From Adiantum capillus-veneris (lineage: Eukaryota; Streptophyta; Polypodiopsida; Polypodiales; Pteridaceae): a stretch of DNA of 64,000 nucleotides. The stretch lies in contig CM043942.1 in NCBI GenBank assembly GCA_014529385.2, forward strand, positions 935,001 to 999,000. Reading direction: 5' to 3'. The position numbers were made by a program, and so were the translations under genes. Numbering within the stretch: position 1 is the stretch's first letter; the number at the start of each line of letters is the position of its first letter. A model generated the notes under the pieces. The model did not search any database, was not told the origin of the DNA, and worked only from the letters and a program-made list of their open reading frames with translations. Below, piece by piece: positions 46,260-57,100 of the stretch.

Positions 46260-46694
46260 GATTAAATTCTTGCCACTCTTGAAGTCTGTGTAAATGAGGT
46301 GCCCAACACCAAATTTTGCAATGAAGATGGCTATGATATACCTCCCTTATTTACAATAAAGGTATTTAAGGAAGCTAACAAATTTTGTGAGTGTGAAAGA
46401 AAAAAAGGTGAGACAAATGGCTACATCATGCAGGAGCATGAAGCCAAAGTGCAAATGAAGGAAGCAGAGCAACCATGGGAATATGTCATCATTGACAAAC
46501 CTAAAGAATCAACAAAAGTTGTTTCACAGAAGCCAACTCCAGAAAAAGTGCAAACGAAAGCAGATGAAGGAAAAAAGTTTCCAAGTGCAACGTCATATCT
46601 TCAGCAAATGCAAGATCAAAAGAAGGACAGGGACAAGGAAGAAGATCCGCTGTCTCCTATGATGATCAAATTCAACATATGCAAACAAACATGA
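46260..46694 (+). pseudogene. Element G conserved extension after protease
   Basis: ILATLEVCVNEVPNTKFCNE then DGYDIPPLF near 46264-46345 is the third copy of the extension seen in elements C and E. A Lys/Glu-rich part follows. Beyond 46694, MSFGTWIMMGKP in a shifted frame corresponds to MSYGMWLLLGKP of element C, so the unknown C-terminal region was also present. Confidence 0.65.
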
Positions 46695-46945
46695 CTCAAA
46701 ATCACATGTTTGGTAGTGATAGATCCAAAAGCAACGCAAAAATTAATGTCTTTTGGAACATGGATAATGATGGGGAAACCACCAATGAACGAGCTAGAGA
46801 AGCAAGAGAACTCTCGCACTGCGCACAACACAAAATGGTGGCTACATTTACAACCATATTTCTTTATCTTTTCTCAAAATGATGGCTACATTACGTAATT
46901 GTATATATATTTGTGTGTACATATATATTTGTTTATGCATGTATG

Positions 46946-47155
46946 TGTTGGGGTGTAGGCCAGGTGGCGTGGGAAACCGCCCCTGTTTATACTTTCACCT
47001 AAATGAATATAGGGAGAGAAAGGGAGAGATTTGACCACTCTCTCACTTTCCTCTCCACTAACCCCAACTCCCTGCTGTGTATTGTGCTTCATCCCCTTCC
47101 CCTTCTCGTGCCCTCTCTTACACACACCCCGTACACACGCTACACGCGCACAACA
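46946..47155 (+). repeat. Element H 5' LTR
   Basis: TGTTGGGGTGTAGG to GCGCACAACA, 210 bp, directly upstream of a primer-binding site; the 5-bp ends are inverted repeats. The right part is C/T-rich. The second LTR lies outside the window, so the left end is predicted only. Confidence 0.7.
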
Positions 47156-47157
47156 AT

Positions 47158-47169
47158 TGGTATCAGAGC
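47158..47169 (+). other. Element H primer-binding site, initiator tRNA-Met
   Basis: TGGTATCAGAGC, two bases after the LTR end. Confidence 0.93.
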
Positions 47170-47394
47170 TATGGAAGCTTGAGCAGATCAGAGCTTGCAG
47201 ATCAGCCATGTAAGCTTGATAGAATGGATTAGGAGTCATCGCGGAGCTCGGAGCCTTCGGCATGGAGGCGGCCGCTTGCACACACTCATGAAGCTCATGA
47301 TTGGGGGAATCATTGCACAATCAAAGCAATTGGAATCATGTTGTGTAAAGATTTAATGGAAGCTTAGTCTTGGAGTCAATTGAGTGGTGTGTGT

Positions 47395-47502
<108 letters not shown>

Positions 47503-47640
47503 CAATCAATGCGATTGAAGACGAGCGGGAACCTCGTTCCGGTCAATTGAGTGAGCAATTGAAGGCGCCGGTAGGCAACAGAGGCAGTCACGAAGGCTCC
47601 AATTGACAAACAAAGCAAGGTGTATTTGTGTGTGTAAGCA

Positions 47641-47664
47641 CACACACACACACACACACACACA
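47641..47664. repeat. (CA)12 microsatellite
   Basis: Short CA run after TTGTGTGTGTAAG, repeating the arrangement of the longer run. A third small run is at 47812-47826. Confidence 0.95.
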
Positions 47665-48051
47665 AGCAATTGAAGGAGCAGGCCAAGCGAAGGGGAGTTG
47701 GGTGCAACAGCAGAGGACATGGACAATCGGGTTGGTCCGACATTGAGAATTTCGGGGGCATAAGGAGATAGAGCAGGGAAACACCGAGTTGCTTGACAGC
47801 CTTGCAAAGTCACACACACACACACACTGTCAAAATCAACACATAGTGAGGTCGTGCATCAGATAATAATAGAGGCAATTTGGGAAGCAACAGTGGCGAG
47901 CAAGGTCGAGAGGAGCAGTCGTTTAGGGGCAGCAGTGTGACGAGCAAGGAGATTCGGGCTGCAACGAAAAGCTTGGAGTTTTAGTAGGGAGCGGGCAGTT
48001 TTTGGTCGGTAGCACATCTCAAAACCGAGAGAAACAAAGGACTAGCGCGAG

Positions 48052-48057
48052 CCCCCC

Positions 48058-48088
<31 letters not shown>

Positions 48089-48091
48089 ACA
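48052..48091. repeat. Poly-C tract followed by CA repeat
   Basis: About 23 C residues (48052-48074), then CA to 48091, then ACTCACTCACTGTGTGTGTG, which pairs with the CA run. Confidence 0.95.
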
Positions 48092-49062
48092 CTCACTCAC
48101 TGTGTGTGTGCTTGACATTGAACACCTCATGTGGCTCGTCAGCGCTCGCACAAGCAGACCCAACGTAAAAAAAAATCGAATTTTTCTTTGAGCCTTAAAA
48201 ACCTTTTTGTGTGCAAGGAATCATTCACACACAAAGCCCTCGACAAAGCCCATTTTGATGCTCCGATCCTCGACTCCTCTCCTCGAGCTCATGAAAAGAA
48301 AGTTTCTCAGAAATTTGCAGTTGTGAGAGAGAGAAAGACAGCTTGATTAAGAGATTAAAAGATACTTTCTCGAACAAAAAGAAAAAGGTGAGCTTGACAC
48401 CGAGCTTGCGAGCGAAGCCCAAGCAACACACAGAGCGAGTGAGTGAGTGAGAGTCAAAGACCAGGGTCATCAACATCAACGATTCTCCGATTTTGACATC
48501 GACTTCTTTGACATCGTCACCCGACTTTGACGTCTGCACACCGAGTCCGACAAGCTTGAGAGCTATCTTGACAGATCGAACGAGATCTGCGATCGATACC
48601 GATCCGACTCGACATTGACCGCTCGATATCGGCTTCGAGCATTAGCGTTTTACAGTTACTCGGCTAGCCACTTCCGCCCGGCGGCGAGAGGGGACATCAA
48701 CATCGACACCGCTCATGTGCACCGGCTCGACACTACTCATTGCGGTAGATCTCCAACATCCGACCCAGACACCGGGCGTTTCCCTAGACGAGAGCGTTCC
48801 CCCGATTGACGATCATGCTTGCGACATGTGCGGGTGAGGTACCTCTATCATAGAGGAGTGACACTCGGCATCGGCATCGAGCGCACCGATCGCACTTAAC
48901 AACACAGTTTACGGATACGACACCTTTGGCGGCTATTCGACTAGCATATTTCTGCCCGGCGGCAGAAATCGGCACATAGAGACACCGACACGCAGGTTAT
49001 TGGTTACAGGAGGTTTTTCAGCCCATTCACTCACAGATTCTCCAAGTTACCAGACATAGCGT

Positions 49063-50097
49063 TGTCGTGCCATGGCACCTTCATGATGTGAAATTAAAAT
49101 ATCTACCTCACTCTTAATGTTTATGATGTGTGGGACCAAATGCTACAATGTACATAGTGTGATATATGCGAAAATGAATGTCACGGTTACAGTCGTGTAC
49201 ATACCTTGCCAGCGGGGCGAGGCCCTACACGTGGCGCCATGGAATGCTTTTTTGCATAAATATATGCCTAATTTGCTTTAGGAATGTACAAATGTCAAGT
49301 GTTTTAGAGTGGCACGCTCGTTTTCCCTAGAAAGTTCAAAGCAGGCAATCTCGGCCAAAAATAGCAGGTTTCGTGCGCTGGCGTAAAAGACGTGTCCAAA
49401 GTGCTTACCAATTGGGAAAATGAGGTTCAACATGAAATTTGAGCCCAATGGGATTTTTCCACAATTTTAGGGATTTTTCCTAGCTCGTTTGGGCTTTTTA
49501 CGGACAAAAAGTGACATTTTTGGGCTAAAAAATGGCTAAAAATGGCCAAAAATAGCCTTAAAAATGCTCAAAATAGCTCAAAATGCCACATCAACGATGC
49601 TGGATTTGTTTCTCAATTTGTGTGGGAAGTTTTAGAGCCAAGAATGAGCTCATTTGGGCACATGAGCAAGGAGATACAACCATTCCTTTACAGGGTGCTA
49701 GTGCAGTCCCGTGCTGCTTCCACTACATGGTTGAGGCTGTGAGGCCTCCAATTAGGGTTTCCCCTCCTCAAATAACTACTTCGGTTTCTCCAATGAAGTA
49801 ATGAAGCTTCCATGAAATGGTCACGACGAAGAATCGAAGCGTAAATTTAGGATTTTTAAGAGGTCAAATGAGCACTGCATCTGTGCAATTGGGAGCGAGG
49901 CTACACCTAATCTTCACACACACAAGAGTTTTGAGTTAGTATTGGTTCTTTTTCAAAGTGGAGCTTTCATGACTGGAGTTTTGTTCTTTTTTAGTGTGTT
50001 TTTGGCTTCAAATCGTCTACGCCTTGCTTGATTTTGCTATGAATCCTCACAGTCGGAGGCCCGACGCTTTCCTAGTCGCACTACGCACTTCTTGACA
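49063..50097 (+). repeat. Element I 5' LTR
   Basis: TGTCGTGCCATGG to CTTCTTGACA. Similar throughout to 61821-62856 with scattered changes, mostly transitions, several percent by eye. A stretch of short repeated phrases (AAAATGGC, AAAATAGC) lies at 49520-49580. Confidence 0.93.
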
Positions 50098-50103
50098 CGT
50101 TTT

Positions 50104-50118
50104 TGGTGAACCCGATGC
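50104..50118 (+). other. Element I candidate primer-binding site
   Basis: TGGTGAACCCGATGC, seven bases after the LTR, starts with the TGG expected for any tRNA 3' end. I cannot assign the tRNA with confidence. Confidence 0.45.
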
Positions 50119-50181
50119 AAATTAGGCTAGGGTGAGGGTTCAAAATCTTCATTGAAGGTCTCAAAATAAATTTTTAAATCT

Positions 50182-50829
50182 ATGGAGCAACAAGAGCAAC
50201 AGGGGGTTTGGTTTGATCGAGTCACAACGCAAATGTTTCAAGCTTTTGCAGTGTTTATGCAGCAGCAGCAAGCTACAGAAAGGAGGGAGCTCTCCTCAAC
50301 TAAAGCACTTCAATATGTGGTGAAAACATTGGACCAATTTAAAGGTAAATATGTAAAAAAGTATCTTTGTGGGTATGTAAAGGAGATGGAGCTTCATCGA
50401 GTGCCCGAAGCAGAGATGGTGCAAAGTTTTGAACTTGCTGTGGTTCCCGAGATTAGAGAGCATGTAAGGGGAATTAGAAATGAGCATGGGGAAACTTAGG
50501 AAGCATTCAAATTAGCCTTGAAGGAAGATTATTTCATGGAGGACTTCGAAAGGGTAACAAAGAGGACTTTCTTAGAGTGGGTAGTTCGGCCAAAAGAGGG
50601 GCTATCGCCTACCGAGGTGCTAAGGGAATTCGAACGCCGTTATGATCAACTTTCAAGAACTGAAAAGGCTACTCTAAACTCGGAGAAGACAGAGTGATTT
50701 TTGCAAGCCACAGGTAAAGAGATTCAAGAGAAATTAGAGCTACTACTTGAGGATAAGGATGCAGAACGGGGTTTGAAGACTAATTGGAATGAGGTCGAAG
50801 ACGCCATTTCACTGCTAGCTAAGCGACAA
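50182..50829 (+). pseudogene. gag: Element I Gag, N-terminal part
   Basis: ATG at 50182. Gln-rich start, then DQFKGKYVKKYLCGYVKEME, a particle-type helical domain, and KEDYFMEDFERVTKRTFLEW. Stops at 50497 (TAG), 50695 (TGA) and 50830 (TGA) are all in phase with one frame and each replaces a probable Trp. The next segment continues that frame. Confidence 0.75.
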
Positions 50830-50844
50830 TGACGAAGAGACAAG

Positions 50845-51867
50845 ATGATAGTCAACCCTACTCAATCCCCAAGTGTTCCCGAGAGTCCTATAAAGCCTGT
50901 GATTGTGGTTCCAAAGAGTGACAAATCCATCCTAGATGATATTGTCAAAGGAATGCAAGAGCTCAAGTTAAAGCTTACAAGGCTAGAAGAAAAGAGGCAA
51001 CCATCAGGTCAATCTACAGGGCAACGACCGCAAACCAAAGAAGGCTTTGTCAATAGATGCATATGGTGTGATAGTACTGACCATGGAAGGAGGGATTGTG
51101 AAAGTTTTAAATATGCTTTGACAAAGGAGCTCGTTCTCTTTAAAGATGGAAAAATTCACTTAAGTGAAATAGGTAAGCTCTTGGGAACAAAATTTGGCAA
51201 AGGCGGGATGAAGAAACTAGTTGAGGACATGGCTACTAGCCATGCCATCTCAATGGTTGAGGCAGTCGCCTACGGTTTGAAGGTGGATCCTATTAAGAAA
51301 AAAGGATCAATTAAGGTTGAAGAAGAGGAATCTAATGGTATTGGAGAGCTATGGCCATGCGCTATAGAGTCTGCTATGAAGGGTAAAATGACTACAAAGG
51401 TTTTACACAAAGCTGGAGATTGCATTCGGCTTGAAACAAATTGGAATGACCCTGTGGACTCTTTATCAGTGCATTCATATATTGCCAAATGTCAAGAAAA
51501 TGAGGCCATTGTTGAAGAGAAACGTAAGTGCAAGAATGGGGATGAAGGGCCTTCAAAGCGGGCAATGAGGAGTGGAGGTAGAAAGGACACAGTACCTCCT
51601 AGATCACCTTCCCCGCAACAGATGCCTGTCCCCAAAGTGCCTATGCAAGAGGCCTCTAAAGACAAGAAGAAGGATGCAACAAAATCCAAAGCAAAGGGTC
51701 CGGCCTACAAACTCCAATCCGATATAGAGGCAGCAACGGATCTCAAAAAGGTTTTGGAAGAGAGGATTCTAAACAGTAAGGTGGAATTTACCTTGGGTGA
51801 GGTCCTTGGTATAGCAAAGCGGGAATTCCACGAAGAAATAATTGATATCATAAAGAGGAAGCGGTAG
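50845..51867 (+). pseudogene. gag: Element I Gag C-terminus with zinc knuckle
   Basis: In phase with the previous segment. A helical stretch (DIVKGMQELKLKLTRLEEK) precedes the CCHC knuckle CIWCDSTDHGRRDC near 51060-51100. A long Lys/Glu-rich linker with SPSPQQMPVPKVP and a helical segment near 51715-51860 lead towards the protease. TAG at 51865, 51892 and 51919 interrupt the same frame. Confidence 0.75.
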
Positions 51868-52572
51868 TCTCTTACTGAATCTATCCATGTATAGGGTGAA
51901 GAAGAGACTTTAAATGCATAGGGTGTAGAGGTCTATGGCAAACAAGGTGATGAAACTATTGTTGGATGCTACAAGTCTAGCGGAGGAGTAAAATACGTTC
52001 GCTTCCTAGATGATGAAGATGAAGTGGAGACCACTCACAAGAGCTACTACTTGAATAGTCACTGGGCAAGAGCAACTACTGAGACGCTGGTAAAAGTGGG
52101 AGACTTAGAAGAGCCATACATTGCGTTGATAGATCATGGGCCAGAAATTAACCTCATGTCAAAGAGTCTTTATCAAAAAGGAAAATGGCCAATTGATATA
52201 AATCATGGATGGATGATTCGTGCAGCAAACAACTCATCAGGGGAGCTGTACGGAGCTTGTCCAAATGTAAAGGTGACTATTGGGGATGTGAAAGATGACC
52301 AAAATTTCTTGGTACAGGAGATGTCTACATATCCTCTTATCCTTGGGCAGCCATACATCACTGCTACTCACATGGAAACCAAGGTGATGGATGATGGGTC
52401 AGCTTATGCAAGAATAAGGAGCAGGGATGGAAAGCGTGCAGTACAGTTCCTTACTGTTTGTGTAGACCATGAAAGGAACCGTGAAAGTCTTAGAGAGCAA
52501 CCCTTGCCAAAGACAAACAAAGAATTCAAGGACTACAGGGATATGAGGGGTTTTGGCCATGTACCATTGTAG
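51868..52572 (+). pseudogene. pro: Element I aspartic protease
   Basis: Same frame as Gag. IALIDHGPEINLMSKSLY near 52117-52170 places His where Thr/Ser should follow the catalytic Asp, so the protease is inactive. GWMIRAANNSSGELYGACPN, YPLILGQPYITATHMETKV and DGSAYARIRSRDGKRAVQF follow, giving the full fold. TAG at 52570 is again a former Trp. From memory these phrases are typical of basidiomycete Ty3 proteases. Confidence 0.8.
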
Positions 52573-52995
52573 AGTGGGATTGCAGTGGTACAAGAAGAGA
52601 AAGGTTCTCGCATGATGTATATGCAAAGGAAACATTTTCTACAGGTTTTGTAGGATTATCAGACTATGGATCTATTGCTTTTACAGAGTGTGAGGACTTA
52701 AAGCGCGGTGAACGACAACATGTAAATATTGTACAAAGAGGTTTTAAGATGAATGGTTTGCTAGAAGATAATGAATGCATTACAGGTGTGTTTGATGAGT
52801 GTTCTTTTGTGGATATTATGCAAGATTTGGAATCTTTAGTGGATTGTAATTTGCATATGCAAAGCGAGGTCGTGAAAGTATGCTGAATAGAAATGTACAA
52901 AATCATTGAGGATTTCAAAAACTCTCAAAGTGTTGATGTACGAGTGGAGACTAAGTATAAGTCCGTGGCAAAGAAAGTGAAACTAGTGGCATTAC
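52573..52995 (+). pseudogene. Element I protease-RT linker
   Basis: Frame broken near 52630; then ETFSTGFVGLSDYGSIAF, FVDIMQDLESLVDCNL and KYKSVAKKVKLVA. The last block leads into RT and is cut by element J at ATTAC (52991-52995); the reading frame resumes at 58635. Confidence 0.65.
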
Positions 52996-53804
52996 TGTTA
53001 GGAAATAAGACGTAGCTAAATAGATAATTGAGTAGATTACTTAATGGAGAGAGATAGATTTACATACACGAGATTATAGAGTAGAGAGAGAGAGAGAGAG
53101 TACACACGATATACGTGGTTCACCCAATGTGGGCTACGTCCACGGGAAAGCAGCCACTCAATGGCTTTAGTACTTCAAAATAAGAAGTAGTTTACAAAGG
53201 GATTATACCCTTAATGGAGCTCCCGCCTTGCTTCACTCTCACCACCTCACACTCACCTTGTTGCATCAACTTCACACTATGAAATGTGTGTAGAAATGGC
53301 CTCCTTTTATAGGCCAAAAGGGCTGCCCTCTCTTATGAGAGACAGCCATGTGTAGCCGCCCTTGTGCGAATAAGTCCAAATCGGACCCTCCAATCCGCCC
53401 ATGTGTGGCCGCCCTTGAGAAGACAAGTCCGCTTTTGAATTCGGCCACCGGCCACCGGCCATTGACTTCCGACCACCGGCCACCGGCCATTGACTTCCGA
53501 CCACCGGCCATCGGCCATTGACTACCGGCCACCGGCCAACCGACCGGTTGTTTTCCGACCACTTTCCGGCCGCTGTCCGGCCATAATATTCCGGCGAAAA
53601 AGAATATTCCGACGAAAAAAAAGTCTCGGGGGCCTCCGCCCCCGAGGCCTTTAAAGTTGCCCCTGATTCTTGTCCGTGAAAATTTTGGTTTTCGGTGAGT
53701 GATTTTCCTTCACACACGATGGCTTCTCCTCATAATGGGGGCCTTACAAATGTGCGATTTTACCACAGAAAATTACAAGGGTAGATCGGGCTCCATACTT
53801 AACA
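52996..53804 (-). repeat. Element J 3' LTR
   Basis: TGTTAGGAAATAAG to CTTAACA on the plus strand, 809 bp. Contains a GA run (53083-53100), a minus-strand TATAAAAGG (53303-53311) and a GC-rich tandem repeat (53443-53545). Confidence 0.97.
53443..53545. repeat. CCACCGGCCATTGACT tandem repeat in element J LTR
   Basis: About three units of some 28-35 bases built from CCACCGGCCA and TTGACTTCCGA, duplicated at 58268-58370 in the other LTR. Frames that cross it encode GGRWSEVNGRW repeats, which are not genes. Confidence 0.92.
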
Positions 53805-53819
53805 AGTCTCCCACTTGGA
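53805..53819 (-). other. Element J polypurine tract
   Basis: Minus strand CCAAGTGGGAGACT next to the 3' LTR, the usual plus-strand priming site of Tork-type elements. Confidence 0.85.
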
Positions 53820-53865
53820 GACTGATCTCCAAACCAAACCGGTGACTGCTTTCCATTCTGGCTTC

Positions 53866-54105
53866 TTATCCTTGAATGCCGATTGAAGATGAGCAAAAGC
53901 TCAACTTCTCCTTGTTGACCACCTTTGTAAACATGTCTGCAGGATTTTCACTTATATGCACCTTTCCTAGCTTTAGTTGTCCCTCTTCCAAAAGAGTGCG
54001 TATGAAGTGATATCTCACCTCAATGTGCTTTGTCCTTGAATGAAAGGCTGAGTTCTTCACAAGATGGATAGCGCTTTGGCTATCACTGTACAAGACACAA
54101 TTGTC
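53866..54105 (-). CDS. pol: Element J RNase H C-terminal part
   Basis: In phase with the main frame, separated by TAA at 54106-54108 that is one C-to-T step from Gln. YSDSQSAIHLVKNSAFHSRT, KHIEVRYHFIR and ISENPADMFTK complete the copia RNase H, including a catalytic Asp. Loss of this part in the main product would inactivate RNase H. Confidence 0.9.
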   Translation of the reverse strand, partial: DNCVLYSDSQSAIHLVKNSAFHSRTKHIEVRYHFIRTLLEEGQLKLGKVHISENPADMFTKVVNKEKLSFCSSSIGIQG

Positions 54106-57100
54106 TTATTTGAATCCAAGCTCTTCTAAGAATCTGTGAAGCCACAGAATTTCTTTGCTTGCCTCCGTCATTGCTACATACTCTGCTTCCGTGGTAGAAA
54201 GTGAAACCACTTTCTGCAGCTTTGAAGCCCAGCTTACTGCTATGCCTCCAACCGTGAACACATAGCCAGTAGTGCTCCTTCGAGTATCTTTGTCACCTGC
54301 CATATCTGCATCAGCATACCCTTCTAGAAAAATATCAGTTCCTCCAAAATACAAAGCATTTGTTGTTGTCCCTTTTAGATACCTAAGTATCCACTTCACA
54401 CCTTGCCAATGCTCTTTACCTGGGTTGTCCATGAACCTACTCACAACTCCCACTGCATGTGCAATGTCTGGCCTTGTCCAGACCATAGCATACATTAGAG
54501 AACCTACCGCTGCAGCATATGGAACTTTAGACATATAGGCTATCTCCTCTTGTGTCTTTGGACACATATCCTTCGTTAGTTTAAAATGAGCAGCCAAAGG
54601 TGTAGAAAGTGGTTTTGCATTTTGCATTGCAAACCTTTCTAGTACCTTCTTGATGTAATCTTCTTGAGATAGCTTTATTGTCTTCTTCGTCCTGTCCCTT
54701 GATATTTTCATACCAAGTATCCTCTTTGCAGCACCTAAATCTTTCATTGAAAAAGATTTGGACAGCTCCTCTTTTAGGTCTTTGATGTCCTGCATGTTAG
54801 CACTTGCAATCAACATGTCATCAACATACAACATTAGGATGATGAATTTCCCATCTCCCAAATTCTCCGTGTAGACGCAGTGATCCGAGTTGCATCTTGT
54901 GAATCCATGATCCAACATCCATCGATCAAACTTCAAGTACCATTGTCTTGATGCTTGCTTTAAACCATACAAGCTCTTCTTTAATCTGCAAACCATTTTC
55001 TCCTTACCTTTAACTTCATACCCCTTTGGTTGAAGCATGTAGATTTCCTCCTCTAAGTCACCGTGAGGGAATGCCGTATTTACATCCATTTGCTCGAGAT
55101 TTAGATCATGAGCAGCCACAAGGCTTAAGACAAGCCTAATTGAGTTCATTTTTACAACAGGAGAAAATATTTCATTGAAGTCAATACCTTTATTTTGAGA
55201 AAAACCTTTTACCACAAGCCTAGACTTGTACCTTTTCTTCCCACCTTCTTCTTCCTTTAGCTTGTACACCCATTTGTTTTGAAGTGCCCGCTTACCTTTA
55301 GGCAACTCAACCAACTCCCATGTTTGGTTGCGATGTAGTGAGTCCATCTCCACTTGCATGCTCTTCGTCCATTCTTCTTTGGATTCATGTTGCATAGCTT
55401 CTTCATATGATTCCGGCTCTCCAGAATCTGAGATCAAGAGATGGTTGAAGGAAGGAACAAACCTTTCTGGAGGTCTACTTGCTCTTGTAGATCTTCGTGG
55501 AATAGGTTGAGGCTCCTCATTTGGTTGACGTTGTTGCACATTGTCACCGTTTGCAGTCCTTGAGTCTTCACCGTCCTCAAGCTCCATGTACTCATCACCT
55601 GTTTCTTTTGTTTGTTTTCTTTCCAAGTAATCTTTGTACATATTTTTTTCGTTAAAAATTACATCCCTCCTCCTTAAGATTTTACCATCTTCAGGATTCC
55701 ATAGGCGATACCCAAAGTCTCCTTCTCCATAGCCAATGAAGAAACACTTTTTGGACTTTGCATCTAACTTTGATCTTAGGCTTCTATCTATGTGCATGAA
55801 AGCCTCACACCCAAACACTTTGAGAAATGCATAATTCACCGGTTTACCTGTCCATGCCTCTTCTGGAACTCCCCCATCCAATGCCGTTGAGGGTGACTGA
55901 TTGATTAAGTACACAGACGTACTTACAGCTTCCGCCCAAAGCTCAAGCGGTAGGCCTGCATGTAGCCGCATGCTTCGTGCTCGTTCCATGATTGTCCTGT
56001 TCATCCTTTCTGAAATCCCATTTTGTTGAGGTGTCCTTGGGGTTGTCCTTTGCCTCCGAATGCCATTGCTAGCACAAAAGCTTTCAAAAGCTTGGCTGCA
56101 ATATTCGCCTCCATTGTCGGATCTGAGGCATTTAACCCTGGTACCTGTTTCATTCTCCACAAAGGCTTTCCACCTTTGAAATATGGAAAATACATCGGAT
56201 TTATTCTTCATGACATAAACCCATGTTTTTCTAGTTGCATCGTCTATGAATGTTACATAGTACAATGAGCCACCAAGTGATGGTGTACTTGCATGACCCC
56301 AAACATCAGAATGAACCAACTCAAGTTTTTTATTTTTTCTTTCATTTCCTGATTTTTGAAATTTTACCCTCTTTTGTTTACCATAAACACAATCTTCACA
56401 GAACTTTAAGTCCACTTCTTTCAAACCTGGTAGAAGCTTCTTTGTTTGAAGGATTTGCATTCCTTTGGCACTCATATGCCCAAGTCGGTAGTGCCACACC
56501 GCACTGTCAACTTCTGTAGTTGCTGCACAAGCTGAAGGTTGCGTGCTAACAGTACACAAGTAAAGTGTACCGACTTTTTCACCCTTGGCAACCACCAAAG
56601 ATCCCTTTGAGATCTTCCACCGTTTGTTTCCGAATGCAATGTTGTGACCTTCATCATCCAATTGTCCTGTAGAGATCAAATTTTTGCGAAGAGAAGGAAC
56701 ATGCCTAACATCTTTAAGCTTCCATTCATTTCCATTAGCAGTTTTGACAGAAACTGTACCTTTGCCGACAATCTCACAAGCTTCATCATCTCCCAAGTAT
56801 ACATACCCAAAATTACCTTTGGTGTAGTCTTGGAAATGTTGCTTGTGTGGTGTCGCATGGAATGAAGCCCCAGAATCTACTATCCAGGAATTAGACACAT
56901 TGTCTAATGAGAGAATTAGAGCATCTTGCTCTACTTTACCTGCCACATTGGCCTCCGATGTTGGCTTGTTGTCTTGAGACTCTGTCTCCTTCTTCTTCTT
57001 GGACCAGCAATCCTTCTTGACGTGTCCCTTCTTGCCGCAGTTCCAACATTCAAGAACTGACTTTGTGCGTGACTTGCTCCGCCTTGAGCGATCACGACCC

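Larger units (their letters stand above)
44451..46870 (+). mobile_element. Element G: truncated third Gag-protease element
   Basis: Plus strand. It opens mid-polyprotein (SLSGSEVEPAIPLKVMKQ), parallels the linker of element C (PLDAILKAYEAKLK corresponds to PLDAILQAYEARLK) and continues through the protease and its extension. No LTR, leader or Gag core is present. Broken by many stops. It ends in AT-rich sequence near 46870, before the LTR of element H. Confidence 0.75.

Noticed and set aside
48655-48990. GC-rich segment with CGGCTAGCC and CCCGGCGGC as a possible host exon
   Set aside because: No frame with coding character on either strand; the two halves are a diverged direct repeat inside the leader of element H.
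53272-53717. Minus-strand frames in the element J LTRs with GGRWSEVNGRW repeats (also 58097-58542)
   Set aside because: They lie in LTR sequence and reflect the GC-rich tandem repeat; the same frame in both LTRs is due to LTR identity.
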